64,000 nt of DNA from Planctomycetota bacterium (GCA_004376375.1 SOJX01000090.1:26522-90521); one strand, 5' to 3'; shown: positions 1-10,724, counted from the stretch's first letter. Made by a program: numbers and translations. Notes: generated by a model from the letters alone, not told the origin.

Positions 1-484
1 GTTTCGGTTCGAGCAGGGCAACAAGCTGCCGGTCGTTTGTAATTTTTCCGGGATGGCGGATAAGGGCGACGGCTTTCGACATCGTGTTGACCTGCAATCT
101 GGCGAGCTCCTCGGGCGTGGATTTCTTGATCTTGACAAGCGAGCCGTAGGCGATGAAAAGAACCAGTATGATAATCACGCTCGCAGCCGCTATGGCGATG
201 TACGTGTAATTGCGCCGGCGCATGCTGATGCGCGCGCTTCTGCGTGAAGAGCCGGACGAAAGGAAGGTTTCGGGGGATTTGCTGGGTCTTGTGCCGACTT
301 CGCGGGCCATGGCGAGCATCGCGGACTTCATCAGCGATTCGTAGCTTGTCGCGTCATCGAGTTTCTGTCTGCATTCGGGGCACTCTTCCGCGTGTTTTAC
401 CGCGAAGTCCCAGTCGGCGTCGTCTGCTTCGCCGGCAAGATAATTGTCGACCAGGTCTTCGGTTCTGTCGCACTGCCAGTCCAT
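1..484 (-). CDS. Anti-sigma factor with zinc-finger motif (3' end beyond the window)
   Basis: Read directly on the minus strand from an ATG at 484 and open to the window edge (about 161 residues visible). The N-terminus carries HAEECPEC, the His-X3-Cys-X2-Cys motif of zinc-binding anti-sigma domains, at about residues 31-38. A linker follows, then one membrane segment (about residues 97-115, YIAIAAASVIIILVLFIAYG) and the start of a periplasmic part. The ATG overlaps the stop of the ECF sigma gene by one base (TGATG), so the two are translationally coupled. Coupling plus the motif makes it the cognate membrane-bound anti-sigma factor that would sequester the sigma factor. What it senses cannot be seen because the periplasmic domain is cut off. 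Confidence 0.85.
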   Translation of the reverse strand, partial: MDWQCDRTEDLVDNYLAGEADDADWDFAVKHAEECPECRQKLDDATSYESLMKSAMLAMAREVGTRPSKSPETFLSSGSSRRSARISMRRRNYTYIAIAAASVIIILVLFIAYGSLVKIKKSTPEELARLQVNTMSKAVALIRHPGKITNDRQLVALLEPK

Positions 485-1026
485 CAAAAATACTCCTTCA
501 GTTTTTCTTCAAGCATCCGGTTGGCGCGGAAGATCCGGTTGCGAATCGTCCCGGCCGGCTCGCCCAGGAAATCGGCGATATCTTTCGCGCTCATCCCTTC
601 GAGAAACCGCAGGTTTATTACGACGCGGTAATTATCGGGAAGGTCGCCGATCGCCGTCCGAACTGCCTCGAGCGTTTCGCCGTTCAGTTTCGACTCGTCC
701 GCGGGCGCGGACAGCAGGGATTCGGAAACGTCGTCAATCGAGCCGCCATCGGGGCGGCGCATCTGCGCGCGGAGGACGTCCATGCATGCGCTGCCGGCAA
801 TCGTATATAGCCACGGGCCGAAACGCTCGGGATGCCTGAGTTGCTTCAAAGAGCGGTACGCTTTGGCGAATATGTCCTGCAGCAGGTCTTCCCAGTCGCC
901 GCGCGGGCCGAGCTTCTGGTAGATGAAAACGCCGATCTGCTTCCAGTACCGGCGGAAGAGCCTGTCGGACGCGGTCCTGTCACCCTTGCGCGCTTGTTTT
1001 ACAAGTTCTGCGTCCGATTCGGACAT
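484..1026 (-). CDS. ECF-type RNA polymerase sigma factor
   Basis: 180 residues, the usual ECF size. Region 2 (about residues 10-90) contains the typical DLLQDIFAKAYRSLKQ and FGPWLYTIAGSACMDVLR stretches, which bind core polymerase and the -10 element. Region 4 (about 115-180) has LPDNYRVVINLRFLEGMSA followed by an HTH (AKDIADFLGEPAGTIRNRI) for the -35 element. An Asp/Ser-rich linker separates them. The first gene of a two-gene unit with the downstream anti-sigma factor, so probably released by an envelope signal. Its regulon is unknown. Confidence 0.92.
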   Translation of the reverse strand: MSESDAELVKQARKGDRTASDRLFRRYWKQIGVFIYQKLGPRGDWEDLLQDIFAKAYRSLKQLRHPERFGPWLYTIAGSACMDVLRAQMRRPDGGSIDDVSESLLSAPADESKLNGETLEAVRTAIGDLPDNYRVVINLRFLEGMSAKDIADFLGEPAGTIRNRIFRANRMLEEKLKEYF

Positions 1027-1160
1027 AGCCTCTTCTCATCCGTTAGTTTAGACGCCGCATTCTAGCAGGTGTTGCACGGCGGGGGAAGGGATTTTATAGC
1101 GGTTTACTGCATAGAACATGGGTTCTTAGCAGTTGTTAATTAAGCAAACCATCGCATTTA

Positions 1161-2234
1161 TCATTTATTAGCAATTCGCTTTATTGCGCGCGAAGCAGCA
1201 CTTCGAACATTTGGGTTCGCGTCATTTTTACACACATTCTTCAAGATATTTAATGTACTTTGCTCGCCTATTTCCCCAAGAGCGGAAACACAATCATGGC
1301 GAATAACAGCATTTGGGTCTTTCAAGGCATTAACCAACTCCGGTATGGCTTTTTTATCTCCGATGGAGCCTAAGCTTAATGCGGCCCAACGCCTTACATT
1401 AATGTCATCACCAGAATCACTAAGCATATTAATCATGGCCCCTACTATAGTTGGATTATTTATTTCCATGCCAATTATATTTAGAGAATGCAATGCGTTG
1501 ATTCTCAATTGTGAGTACTCATTGCTTTGGGCTATTTCGACTAATTTGTCAATTGATTTGGTGTCCCGGTAAAGCTTGAGAGCATTAACTATTGCTTCTT
1601 TAACGTTTTCATCATACTGATTATATGAGGAAGTCAGAAGATCTAAAGAAGTATTATCACCAATTTCATAAAGAGATCTAACCGCCAATTCTACAAGATC
1701 GGAATCCGAGTAACTTGAATCTGAAATTATCTTTCGTAATTGCGGAAGAGCTTTTGGATTTGGCTTTGTCAGGATATGCTGCAATGTTTCCAGTCGAACG
1801 TGGTAAGATTGGGATTTTTTCAGACCGTAAATTTGTCCAAATATATATAAATTGGAAAAGAAAGGCTGCATCATTATGCATTTTGAATACAAGCCAAGCA
1901 TTATTACCCAGAGTATTATCCCTCCCCACCCCCCGAACCATTTTCCAATCCGCATCCCCCAAGACACTGGAACTTTATCTGTAGGTTTGTCCAAATGTAT
2001 TACCAGTAAAAAACGATGGAAAACCAAGCCAAAAACAATTCCAAAGGAAAGACCGATTGGCATAATCCATGCAAGGGAAATTCTTGAGATATTAAAAAGT
2101 GGTTCTTGCCTTGGACATGTTAGCACGTAACCTAACGGAACTAATGTTAGAATTGACGCAACAATTACATAGATAGTGGCTGTTACGTATACTACATATG
2201 CAGCGTGTTTTACGACTGAAGTCTCGCTACTCAT
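1161..2234 (-). CDS. Membrane protein with C-terminal HEAT repeats
   Basis: 357 residues. Three hydrophobic segments lie at about residues 10-38, 52-80 and 96-118. They are followed from about residue 150 by HEAT-like helical repeats, e.g. RRWAALSLGSIGDKKAIPEL and RHDCVSALGEIGEQSTLNIL. This looks like a cytoplasmic scaffold tethered to the inner membrane; no catalytic motif is visible. The gene is clearly AT-richer (about 30-45% GC in the lines I counted) than both neighbours, with many AT-ending codons, which suggests acquisition by transfer. It stands alone, 58 bp downstream of the TPR gene on the same strand. Function unknown. Confidence 0.8.
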   Translation of the reverse strand: MSSETSVVKHAAYVVYVTATIYVIVASILTLVPLGYVLTCPRQEPLFNISRISLAWIMPIGLSFGIVFGLVFHRFLLVIHLDKPTDKVPVSWGMRIGKWFGGWGGIILWVIMLGLYSKCIMMQPFFSNLYIFGQIYGLKKSQSYHVRLETLQHILTKPNPKALPQLRKIISDSSYSDSDLVELAVRSLYEIGDNTSLDLLTSSYNQYDENVKEAIVNALKLYRDTKSIDKLVEIAQSNEYSQLRINALHSLNIIGMEINNPTIVGAMINMLSDSGDDINVRRWAALSLGSIGDKKAIPELVNALKDPNAVIRHDCVSALGEIGEQSTLNILKNVCKNDANPNVRSAASRAIKRIANK

Positions 2235-2292
2235 ATCATCCTTACTGTTTACTTTGCAGTAGCCCCATTCTATGTAGTTATCGAGTCTACTC

Positions 2293-5070
2293 TTATTTAT
2301 TCTTCTTTTTCTTTTCTTCCGCTTTGACGGCGTCGCGGGCGGCGTCGATGTAGGGCTCGAGGTTTTTGAGCTCGGGGTTAAAGCCGCGGGCCATCAGGAA
2401 ATCGTCGAGCGCGTTCTTGAATTTTCGCATCCGGTAGTATGCAATCCCGCGAAGGTAATAGAAGCGCGCGTTGAGCCGCTCGATCTTGAGCGCCCGGTTC
2501 AGTTCCCTGAGCGCGTTGTGCGGGCTGTTGAGGCGGAGATCGATTTCGCCCGAGAGCGCCCACGCGTCCGCGAAATTCTCGCGCTCGAGAAACGCGGGCG
2601 TCAGGGCCTCGCGCGCCTCTGAAAACTTTTTTTCCTTGAATGAAATCCGGGCAAGATAAAACGGCAGCCTTTTCGGCGCATCGCTGAGCGATTTGCCGGC
2701 GCTTTCGTAGGCCTGCCTCGCCTTTTCCAGCTCGCCGGCGTTTTCGTGTATTTTGCCGATTTCAAGCCATGCCGCGCCCGGCCGGTGCGAGGCTTCGGCC
2801 GCGGTAGAAAAGTTTTCCAGGGCTTCGTCATATTTTTTTGCTTCAAGCGCGATCTGGGCGCGCAGGAAGATGATGTCCAACCGCTCGGGCGCTATCCGGA
2901 TTGCGGCGCCGAGCTCGTCCATCGCGGCCTTGTATTCGCCCAGCTTTCTCTCATGCTCCGCTTTTGCGATCCTGTATTCCAGGTTTCTCGGTTTCAGCCG
3001 GACCGCGTTTGCATAATCTTTCAGAGCTTTCTGGATTCCTCGATCGTTTTTCGCAGCCAGAGAAAGGGTTTTTCCCCGTGCCGCATAGGCCCCGTCGGAT
3101 TCGGGGTCGATTTGAAGGGCCTTGGTGAAATCGTTTTCCGCCCGTTTCAACCGGTTCTGGGCGAGGTATGCGCGCCCGCGCAGAAGCCAGGCCCGGGCGT
3201 GTCCGGAATCGAGGCCGAGCACTTCCGTTGCCGCCATGATTGCTTTACTGTAATCCCCGGCCTTATAATTTTCCGCGGCCAGCAGCCATGCGGCTTCCTT
3301 GTGCTCGACGCCTATTCTTACCGATTTTTCCAGGTCGGAAATAGCGGCGTCGCGCTTCCCCAGTTTCAGGCGTGCGCGCGCCCTGCCGGTCAGGCAGCGG
3401 ACCTGCCATTTCTGGCTGAGCGCGGAGCCGGCCCCCGCGGAAAACGCCTTCTCCGCGGCCGCGTAATCCTCTTTTGACTCGGCGATCAGGCCTTTATAAC
3501 ATTCCGGGCGCGCAGGCTCACCCTGGAACGATTCGGTAAGTTGCGCCAGGTCGGCTTCCGCTTTCTTGAATTTTCCGAGCGAGATAAGGCATTTCGCGCG
3601 GGTCAGGTAAAGTTTCGAGCGCAGGCCCGGCATCAGCGGTACCGGGTGCAGGGCCGGCGGCGCATCCGGGGGCGGCAGAGGCCTGTCGGGCCATTTGAAC
3701 GCAAGCGCGAAAGCTTCGTTGTCGAGGTTTTCCATTCCCTTCGTAAGCAGCTCGCAGGCCTGCGGAAAGTTGCCGAGCTTTTCAAAGAGAAGTCCTTCCG
3801 CAATATCGGCGAGGAGGGAGCGGTTGTCGAGCGCGCGGGCGGAGTTGATGTTGTGCTGTGCGGCGAAGTGCTGGTTATCCATGACTTCAGCCAGCGCGAT
3901 AAGAGCGAGCGGTTCCGCCTGTTTGAAGGCCAGAATCCCCGCGAAAATAAACGAATTTTTCGCCTCGCCGGATTCACCGGCCTCGAGCGCAAGAGCACCC
4001 TTGACAATTGCCAGTTCCGGGTCGGGTTGCTTGTTTGTCGACAGGGCAAATTCGAGATCGTCAACAGCCCGGAGTTTGCCCGCTGCCGCATAGAGCAGTC
4101 CGCGGACACCGCGAGCCTTCCCGTTACGCGGCTCAGCCTTGATTACCGCGTTCAGGTCTTCGAGCGCGCTATCGAACCGCCCGCCGCGGAAGTATGACTT
4201 TCCGCGAATCAAGCGCGCGGGAGTCATCGCCGGGTCTACCTCGAGAGCCCGCGTTGCCGCCTTGATCGCAGCCGCGTAGTCCCCCGAATCGTGCGCTATC
4301 CGGGCCGTTATGAGATTCCGATAGGCGGGCGCGGGAAAGTTTCCGGGAACTTCCGTAACGCGCTTATAAGCATCGTTTGCGTTGCCGGCAAGACGGAGCG
4401 CTTCTGCGGAAAGCAGAAGGTAGGCATCCGCAAAAGGCCCTTTTTCGCGCGCCTTTGCTTCCAGCCTCGTAGCTTCTGATGCCGGGCCGGGGTCGCGATA
4501 AAGGAAGGCAAGCTGCACTGCCAGGAATTCGCGGACCTGGTCCGGCCGGACGGTGTTCTGCGCGGGAGTCGGCGGTTTGGGAATCTGGGTCTGTGTTTGC
4601 GGACCGCCGTCATCCGCGATTGAGGATATCAGGATAAAGACCAGAACGACAATAACACCGAGAATAACGCCGAGCAGGATCGTCTGACGCCGCAGGGGCG
4701 GGCGTTTTACCGGAATCGCCATGGGGATGCTTTCCAGGACTTCGTCGGAAGGCGCATCAGGCGAGCTTCCCAGCCGGAGCTCGGGCACGTCTCCGTCAAC
4801 CGGAATCGCGACCGGCAGGTCTTCATCCGGCTGGTCTTCAATTGCCCCGGCTTCCGATTTGCCCGCGGAATCGAGCACCAGCTCGTTGACCCTGGGCACG
4901 TCGGACTGGGAAATGTATCCTTCGCGGACCAGGAGTGAAATAAGGTTGATTTTCCTGCCTTCATCGTCGAGGGACTGCTTTTTTATAAGGGCGGCTTCGC
5001 CCGCCGAGCCGGTCATTATCCCGTTCTCGACAAGCAGGTCGATAAGAAATTTGTCCCGTGCGCTGGGCAT
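2293..5070 (-). CDS. Large TPR-repeat membrane protein
   Basis: 925 residues. Residues 1-70 resemble half of a PilB/MshE N-terminal module (FLIDLLVENGIMTGSAGEAAL, then LISLLVREGYISQSDVPRVN). An acidic, Pro-rich linker leads to a membrane segment at about 131-150 (TILLGVILGVIVVLVFILIS). The rest, to about residue 915, is TPR repeats with recurring A-alpha/B-alpha signatures such as ARAWLLRGRAYLAQNRLKRA and LNARFYYLRGIAYYRMRKFK. The C-terminus is a Lys-rich tail. Probably a periplasmic or cytoplasmic protein-interaction scaffold. The PilB-like head recalls the operon at 16-20 kb, but a shared role is inference. A tandem-repeat array lies directly upstream of the start. Confidence 0.82.
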   Translation of the reverse strand: MPSARDKFLIDLLVENGIMTGSAGEAALIKKQSLDDEGRKINLISLLVREGYISQSDVPRVNELVLDSAGKSEAGAIEDQPDEDLPVAIPVDGDVPELRLGSSPDAPSDEVLESIPMAIPVKRPPLRRQTILLGVILGVIVVLVFILISSIADDGGPQTQTQIPKPPTPAQNTVRPDQVREFLAVQLAFLYRDPGPASEATRLEAKAREKGPFADAYLLLSAEALRLAGNANDAYKRVTEVPGNFPAPAYRNLITARIAHDSGDYAAAIKAATRALEVDPAMTPARLIRGKSYFRGGRFDSALEDLNAVIKAEPRNGKARGVRGLLYAAAGKLRAVDDLEFALSTNKQPDPELAIVKGALALEAGESGEAKNSFIFAGILAFKQAEPLALIALAEVMDNQHFAAQHNINSARALDNRSLLADIAEGLLFEKLGNFPQACELLTKGMENLDNEAFALAFKWPDRPLPPPDAPPALHPVPLMPGLRSKLYLTRAKCLISLGKFKKAEADLAQLTESFQGEPARPECYKGLIAESKEDYAAAEKAFSAGAGSALSQKWQVRCLTGRARARLKLGKRDAAISDLEKSVRIGVEHKEAAWLLAAENYKAGDYSKAIMAATEVLGLDSGHARAWLLRGRAYLAQNRLKRAENDFTKALQIDPESDGAYAARGKTLSLAAKNDRGIQKALKDYANAVRLKPRNLEYRIAKAEHERKLGEYKAAMDELGAAIRIAPERLDIIFLRAQIALEAKKYDEALENFSTAAEASHRPGAAWLEIGKIHENAGELEKARQAYESAGKSLSDAPKRLPFYLARISFKEKKFSEAREALTPAFLERENFADAWALSGEIDLRLNSPHNALRELNRALKIERLNARFYYLRGIAYYRMRKFKNALDDFLMARGFNPELKNLEPYIDAARDAVKAEEKKKKNK

Positions 5071-5072
5071 AT

Positions 5073-5159
5073 TCGGTTCTTTGGTTCTTTGGTTCTTTGG
5101 TTCTTTGGTTCTTCGGTTCTTCGGTTAATCGGTTGTTCGGTTAATCGGTTGTTCGGTTA
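5073..5159. repeat. Short tandem array, GGTTCTTT / GGTTAATC-type units
   Basis: About ten 8-nt units. They drift from GGTTCTTT through GGTTCTTC to GGTTAATC/GGTTGTTC, immediately upstream of the TPR gene start (3 bp away). One of many gene-end arrays in the window with a locus-specific monomer. Confidence 0.85.
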
Positions 5160-5178
5160 TAATGAGCTTCGCGCGTTT

Positions 5179-5218
5179 ATGTAGGGGCAGACCTTGCGCG
5201 CGCGCCGTGCCCCTACAT
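5179..5218. repeat. GTAGGGGC-family palindrome overlapping the suhB-like stop codon
   Basis: Outer arms ATGTAGGGGCA and TGCCCCTACAT pair over 11 bp around a GC-rich centre. The last codon and the TAG stop of the inositol-phosphatase gene on the minus strand lie inside one arm, so the element coincides with the gene's 3' end and could form a 3' hairpin in its mRNA. Confidence 0.85.
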
Positions 5219-6025
5219 GTTTTTTATTTCACGCCTTACGTTATCGGCTCCGGTCAGGCGCGAGCGGACTGTTTCATGCAGCCTGCCGTTGGATGCTACT
5301 ATATTCCTGCCGTAGATAAAATTGTCTTTTCCATCCAGGTCGGTGACGGTGCCTCCGGCTTCGCGCACGATAATTGAGCCTGCGGCCACGTCCCACGGCG
5401 CGAGCCAGAGTTCCCAGAACGCGTCGTAGACTCCCGATGCGACCAGGCAAAGGTCGATGGCGGCGGAGCCGCAGCGGCGGATTCCCTGCACCTCGGTAAC
5501 GATTCGGCTGAAGTTGTCGATATTGTTCGCTTCGCTCTCATGGCGGTTGTAGGCGAAGCCGGTGGCGACGAGGGCGTGCAGCAGGTCGGAAACGTCTGAG
5601 ACATGAATCGGAGCGCCGTTCCTGTTGGCCCCGCATCCGCGCTCTGCCGCGTAAACGGCATCGAGCATGGGCGCCGCAACCACTCCCAGCTGCAGCGCGC
5701 CGTCCACCATCAGCGCGATGGAAACCGAAACGAAGGGGTGTCCGTGAGCGAAATTCGTCGTCCCGTCCAGGGGGTCAATAATCCACCTGTAAGTCGAGCC
5801 TGTTTCGGAAGACTGCGATTCTTCCGCGAGTATATCGTGGTTGGGAAACTCTTTGCGGATTGCGGGAACGATAAAATTCTCAAGGTCCGTGTCGGCCTGG
5901 GTCACGAGATCGCGTTTGCCCTTGTAATCGACCTTTTGACCGCGGAAATCAGCAAAACGCTCGGAAAGCATTTTGCCGGCGTCGCGGGCGAGTGAAACTG
6001 CAAAATCCAGCATACTATCGGTCAT
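5213..6025 (-). CDS. suhB: Inositol-1-monophosphatase family phosphatase
   Basis: 270 residues, the family's usual length. It carries all the Mg-binding motifs: VTQADTDLENFI (about 41-52), ILAEES (about 66-71), WIIDPLDGTTNFAHGHP (about 80-96, the signature) and APWDVAAGSIIVREAGG near residue 205. It should hydrolyse inositol 1-phosphate or a related sugar/nucleoside monophosphate in the cytoplasm. Family members also include CysQ-like and fructose-bisphosphatase-like enzymes, so the substrate is not certain and the symbol is by family. Start and stop overlap the upstream gene by 4 bp (ATGA), so the two are cotranscribed. The stop lies in a palindrome. Confidence 0.9.
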   Translation of the reverse strand: MTDSMLDFAVSLARDAGKMLSERFADFRGQKVDYKGKRDLVTQADTDLENFIVPAIRKEFPNHDILAEESQSSETGSTYRWIIDPLDGTTNFAHGHPFVSVSIALMVDGALQLGVVAAPMLDAVYAAERGCGANRNGAPIHVSDVSDLLHALVATGFAYNRHESEANNIDNFSRIVTEVQGIRRCGSAAIDLCLVASGVYDAFWELWLAPWDVAAGSIIVREAGGTVTDLDGKDNFIYGRNIVASNGRLHETVRSRLTGADNVRREIKNM

Positions 6026-7014
6026 TTACTGAATACCTTTCGGACAATTGCAATCATACCTTCGGGATCTTTGAATTCGAAATCGAGGAGAATTTCAACT
6101 CTGTTGCCGTCGGCTTTGGCCGAGGCGTTTTTTGCGCCCAGCAGTTCTTTTACGTCTCCAATCGTCGCCTCGAGAGCTTTATGGGCGGTGTCGGCTTCGT
6201 CGTCGGACGACAGTGTTATGCACATGCGCCCCGTTGCCGTGCTCGTGGACGTGAAATCCAGTTCAAACAAATAAATCGGGGTCGCGGTTGTGTACTCTGA
6301 TGTATCAAACCCGGTGAGGCCGGCAGGCGGTACGATTGAAAGCACTGTAACATCGGCTTTCCATTCCATTCCGACCGCGGTGGCGGCCAGCGGGCCTTCA
6401 AGCCGTTTTCCCGCGGCTATGCGTGAAAGCGTGTTCCTGACCGTCTCGAGATCGGTGGAGTAAAGGACCGAGTTTTCGCGGACGGCAAAATACGGGAGAG
6501 GATCCTCAGGCACCTTGTAGACCGGGACGCCGCCGTGAAAACCGACTTCTTCAAAAGCGTTTCCGGCCATGCCGGGCACGGCAAACTGCAGAACACGCCA
6601 CCAGTGCGTGTAGGTTACGGCCCATATCCCGTCTTCGGGCAGCGCGCTGTAATCATCGGGCAGGATTTTTCCGGCCGTAACCGTCCAGCCGGGCGAGAGA
6701 TGCTCCAGTGCGCCGATCATTCTTGCGGTCGTTTCCTTTTCACCGCCGAATTCGCCCCTGAAGCCGGTCAGGAACGCCTTTGAGGCTTCATCGTCGAAAT
6801 CGAAACGGATCGCGACGACGAAGCGGGACTCTTCGTTCATGAAGGCGGTCGGCGGCAGCGGGTCGCGTCCACTGTAGAAATACCATATTCCGCCGAGCAC
6901 GACGACAAGCGCGAAAAACACAACCAGAAGGCATCCCGTAACGCAGCAGTTCAGGCGCCGTTTTGCGCGGCTGAGTTCCCCCTCCGTTCCGAACTGGTCG
7001 ACTATATCGGCCAC
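6022..7014 (-). CDS. Membrane-anchored protein of unknown function
   Basis: 330 residues. A short cytoplasmic N-terminus is followed by a strong membrane segment at about residues 24-48 (VTGCLLVVFFALVVVLGGIW). The remaining 280 residues are soluble and probably outside the membrane. They show no motif I recognise. Their alternation of sensor-like beta/alpha stretches (AVTYTHWWRVLQFAVPGMAG, VLYSTDLETVRNTLSRIAAG) resembles proteins annotated as DUF3352-like, but I cannot assign that firmly. It overlaps the inositol-phosphatase gene by 4 bp, so it is the first gene of a two-gene operon. Confidence 0.75.
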   Translation of the reverse strand: MADIVDQFGTEGELSRAKRRLNCCVTGCLLVVFFALVVVLGGIWYFYSGRDPLPPTAFMNEESRFVVAIRFDFDDEASKAFLTGFRGEFGGEKETTARMIGALEHLSPGWTVTAGKILPDDYSALPEDGIWAVTYTHWWRVLQFAVPGMAGNAFEEVGFHGGVPVYKVPEDPLPYFAVRENSVLYSTDLETVRNTLSRIAAGKRLEGPLAATAVGMEWKADVTVLSIVPPAGLTGFDTSEYTTATPIYLFELDFTSTSTATGRMCITLSSDDEADTAHKALEATIGDVKELLGAKNASAKADGNRVEILLDFEFKDPEGMIAIVRKVFSK

Positions 7015-7366
7015 GATTTTTCCTCTGGCGCCCGAAGTCCGGTCTCAAAGCCATTGTAACTGCCGGTCCGACACCCTGCAAGCCATTTCCGGCATCGGCT
7101 CGGTTTCAGTTGGGAACTCGGTTATTATAACCTGGCGGAAACACTATCTGAAAATAGGGAGTTAATTTAATTATAAGTTTGTGTGGTGACAAACGCCTGC
7201 AGCTACAGAAATCTACCAGCCTTTCAGAATATTTAAAGGAATGTTATTGCATCAAATTATTTTGTTTCCGCAATTCATTCTTCACTCTTCACTTACTGCT
7301 ATTTGGCGTTTATAACGCGTTCTTTCCACGGATTTGGGTTGATTTTATTTGTAGGAAAGAATATAA
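7015..7366. other. Divergent intergenic region
   Basis: Separates a minus-strand operon from the ammonia-lyase gene. A TATAAT-like box on the minus strand at 7124-7129 may be the -10 of the gene at 6022-7014, but its -35 is weak. The part from 7140 onward is AT-rich and has no open frame I would support. No repeat or terminator seen. Confidence 0.4.
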
Positions 7367-7435
7367 ATGACGGACATTTTGGACAGGAAACTCAAAACCG
7401 GAATCGCCTGGAGGGATATCACATGGCAATCGTAA
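7367..7435 (+). CDS. Possible 22-residue leader peptide overlapping the lyase start
   Basis: ATG at 7367 preceded by AGGAAAG at good spacing. It encodes MTDILDRKLKTGIAWRDITW plus QS and stops at 7433-7435, ten bases inside the lyase frame that starts at 7423. The lyase ribosome-binding site lies within it. This arrangement would allow translational coupling, but nothing in the peptide resembles a classical attenuator (no His run). It may be chance. Confidence 0.3.
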   Translation: MTDILDRKLKTGIAWRDITWQS

Positions 7436-8955
7436 TGGATGGTTTTCATCTCACCATTGAGGATGTAAACCGCATTTCAAGGAACAACGAAAAGATCGAG
7501 ATGCATCCGGACTCGCTCGAGCGGATAAAGAAGTGCCGCGCAATGCTGGATAAGAAAATTATTGCCCGCGAAATCATGTACGGCGTGAACACGGGGATCG
7601 GCGAGTTCTCGGAAGTCGTTCTGACCGACGAACAGGTGGGGCAGTACCAGAAGTATCTTATCTACAGCCACGCGGCAGGCTGCGGCGAGCCGATGGACGA
7701 GAGAGACGTGCGCGCCGCCATCGCATCGCGCGTGAACGTACACTGCCACGGGAATTCGGGCCAGCGGCCCGAAATTACCGATTTGATGATAGGCATGCTG
7801 AACGCAGGCGTGAACCCGGTGATGTTCCAGCACGGCTCGGTCGGCGCGTGCGGCGACCTTTCGCCGATGAGCCAGTTCGCGCTCGTGCTGATGGGCGAGT
7901 GGGAGGCGTTCTACAAGGGCGAGCGGATGACGGCGCTTCAGGCGCTGGAAAGGGCGGGACTGAAGCCCGAAGCGCTGCAGGCCCGCGACGGCCTTGCCGC
8001 GATAAACGGCTCCAACTGCATTCTCGGCATGGGATGTAATATGCTGTGGGAGATCGAGCGCTGGGTGAAGACGCACGATATCGCCGCGGCCATGACGCTC
8101 GAGGCCCTGAAGGCGAACATGAAACCTTATGACGAACGGATCCACCAGCTCCGCGGCTTCCCCGGTGCCGTGACGGCTGCCGGAAACATCAACCGCGTCA
8201 CCGAGGGCTCCGACATCCTCAAGGCCAAGGGCAAAAAAGTGCAGGACGCCTACTCGATGCGCTCTACGCCGCAGGTCGTCGGTTCAGCATACGACGGTTT
8301 GAAGTATGCGCGCGAGCAGTTCCACGTCGAGCTCAACGGCGTCGGCGACAACCCGGTCTTTATCCCCGACGACGACACGGTCCTTACCGGCGCGAACTTC
8401 CAGGGTACGCCGCTCGCGTTTCCGCTCGAGCTGATGGGTCTTGCGGTTTCCACCGTCAGCGTTCTTTCCGAGCGGCGGATGAACCGCCTGATGAACCCGG
8501 CTCTCTCGGTCGGGCTGCCGGCATTCCTCTCAAAGGGCGCGGGCATGATGAGCGGTATGATGCTGACCCAGTACACGGCCGGGATGCTTCTCTGCGAGCA
8601 GCGAATACTTTCGCACCCCGCCGCGAACGGCTCGATACCGGCCGCGGCCGACCAGGAAGACTTCGTCTCGATGGGGATGACGACCGCCATCAAGACGCGG
8701 CAGATTCTGAACCACGCTTACACGGTACTTGCGATCGAGCTGATGGCTGCCACGCAGGCGCTCGATTTCCGCGAATTAAATCCGGGCAAGGGTACGCAGG
8801 CCGCACGCGAGGTCGTCCGCAAACATTTCGAGTTTCTCGACGACGACCGCCCGCTGTTCGAGGATATCAACCGCGTAAGCGCCGCTGTCCGCGACTGGGA
8901 AGTCCTCGACGCGGTCGAGTCCGCCATCGGCGAACTCGGGTCGGTTGAGAAGTAA
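7423..8955 (+). CDS. Histidine ammonia-lyase-like aromatic amino acid lyase (Ala-Cys-Gly triad)
   Basis: 510 residues from the ATG at 7423, chosen for the GGAGGG site before it; longer in-frame starts lack one. Family features are YGVNTGIG (Tyr53), SHAAG with His83 as in bacterial histidine ammonia-lyase, GSVGACGDLSP (138-148), and QEDFVSMG. The prosthetic MIO group normally forms from Ala-Ser-Gly; here the triplet is Ala142-Cys143-Gly144 (TGC at 7849-7851). Cys can replace Ser in this autocatalytic cyclisation in studied lyases, so activity is plausible. Expected reaction: non-oxidative elimination of ammonia from histidine or an aromatic amino acid. No other hut genes are nearby, so use in histidine degradation is not supported by context, and an aminomutase or other lyase role is possible. 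I leave the symbol blank. Confidence 0.85.
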   Translation: MAIVMDGFHLTIEDVNRISRNNEKIEMHPDSLERIKKCRAMLDKKIIAREIMYGVNTGIGEFSEVVLTDEQVGQYQKYLIYSHAAGCGEPMDERDVRAAIASRVNVHCHGNSGQRPEITDLMIGMLNAGVNPVMFQHGSVGACGDLSPMSQFALVLMGEWEAFYKGERMTALQALERAGLKPEALQARDGLAAINGSNCILGMGCNMLWEIERWVKTHDIAAAMTLEALKANMKPYDERIHQLRGFPGAVTAAGNINRVTEGSDILKAKGKKVQDAYSMRSTPQVVGSAYDGLKYAREQFHVELNGVGDNPVFIPDDDTVLTGANFQGTPLAFPLELMGLAVSTVSVLSERRMNRLMNPALSVGLPAFLSKGAGMMSGMMLTQYTAGMLLCEQRILSHPAANGSIPAAADQEDFVSMGMTTAIKTRQILNHAYTVLAIELMAATQALDFRELNPGKGTQAAREVVRKHFEFLDDDRPLFEDINRVSAAVRDWEVLDAVESAIGELGSVEK

Positions 8956-8958
8956 TAT

Positions 8959-8986
8959 GCAGGGGCGGGTCTCAGACCCGCCCATA
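8959..8986. repeat. GTAGGGGC-family palindrome after the lyase gene
   Basis: Core GGGCGGGTCT / AGACCCGCCC with a one-base loop, a few bases after the lyase stop. Same core as the 31-bp palindromes at 41.8, 62.4 and 63.6 kb, here with degenerate outer arms (GCAG / CATA). No T run follows. Confidence 0.8.
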
Positions 8987-9002
8987 TTGTATATTACAAT
9001 GA

Positions 9003-10724
<1,722 letters not shown>

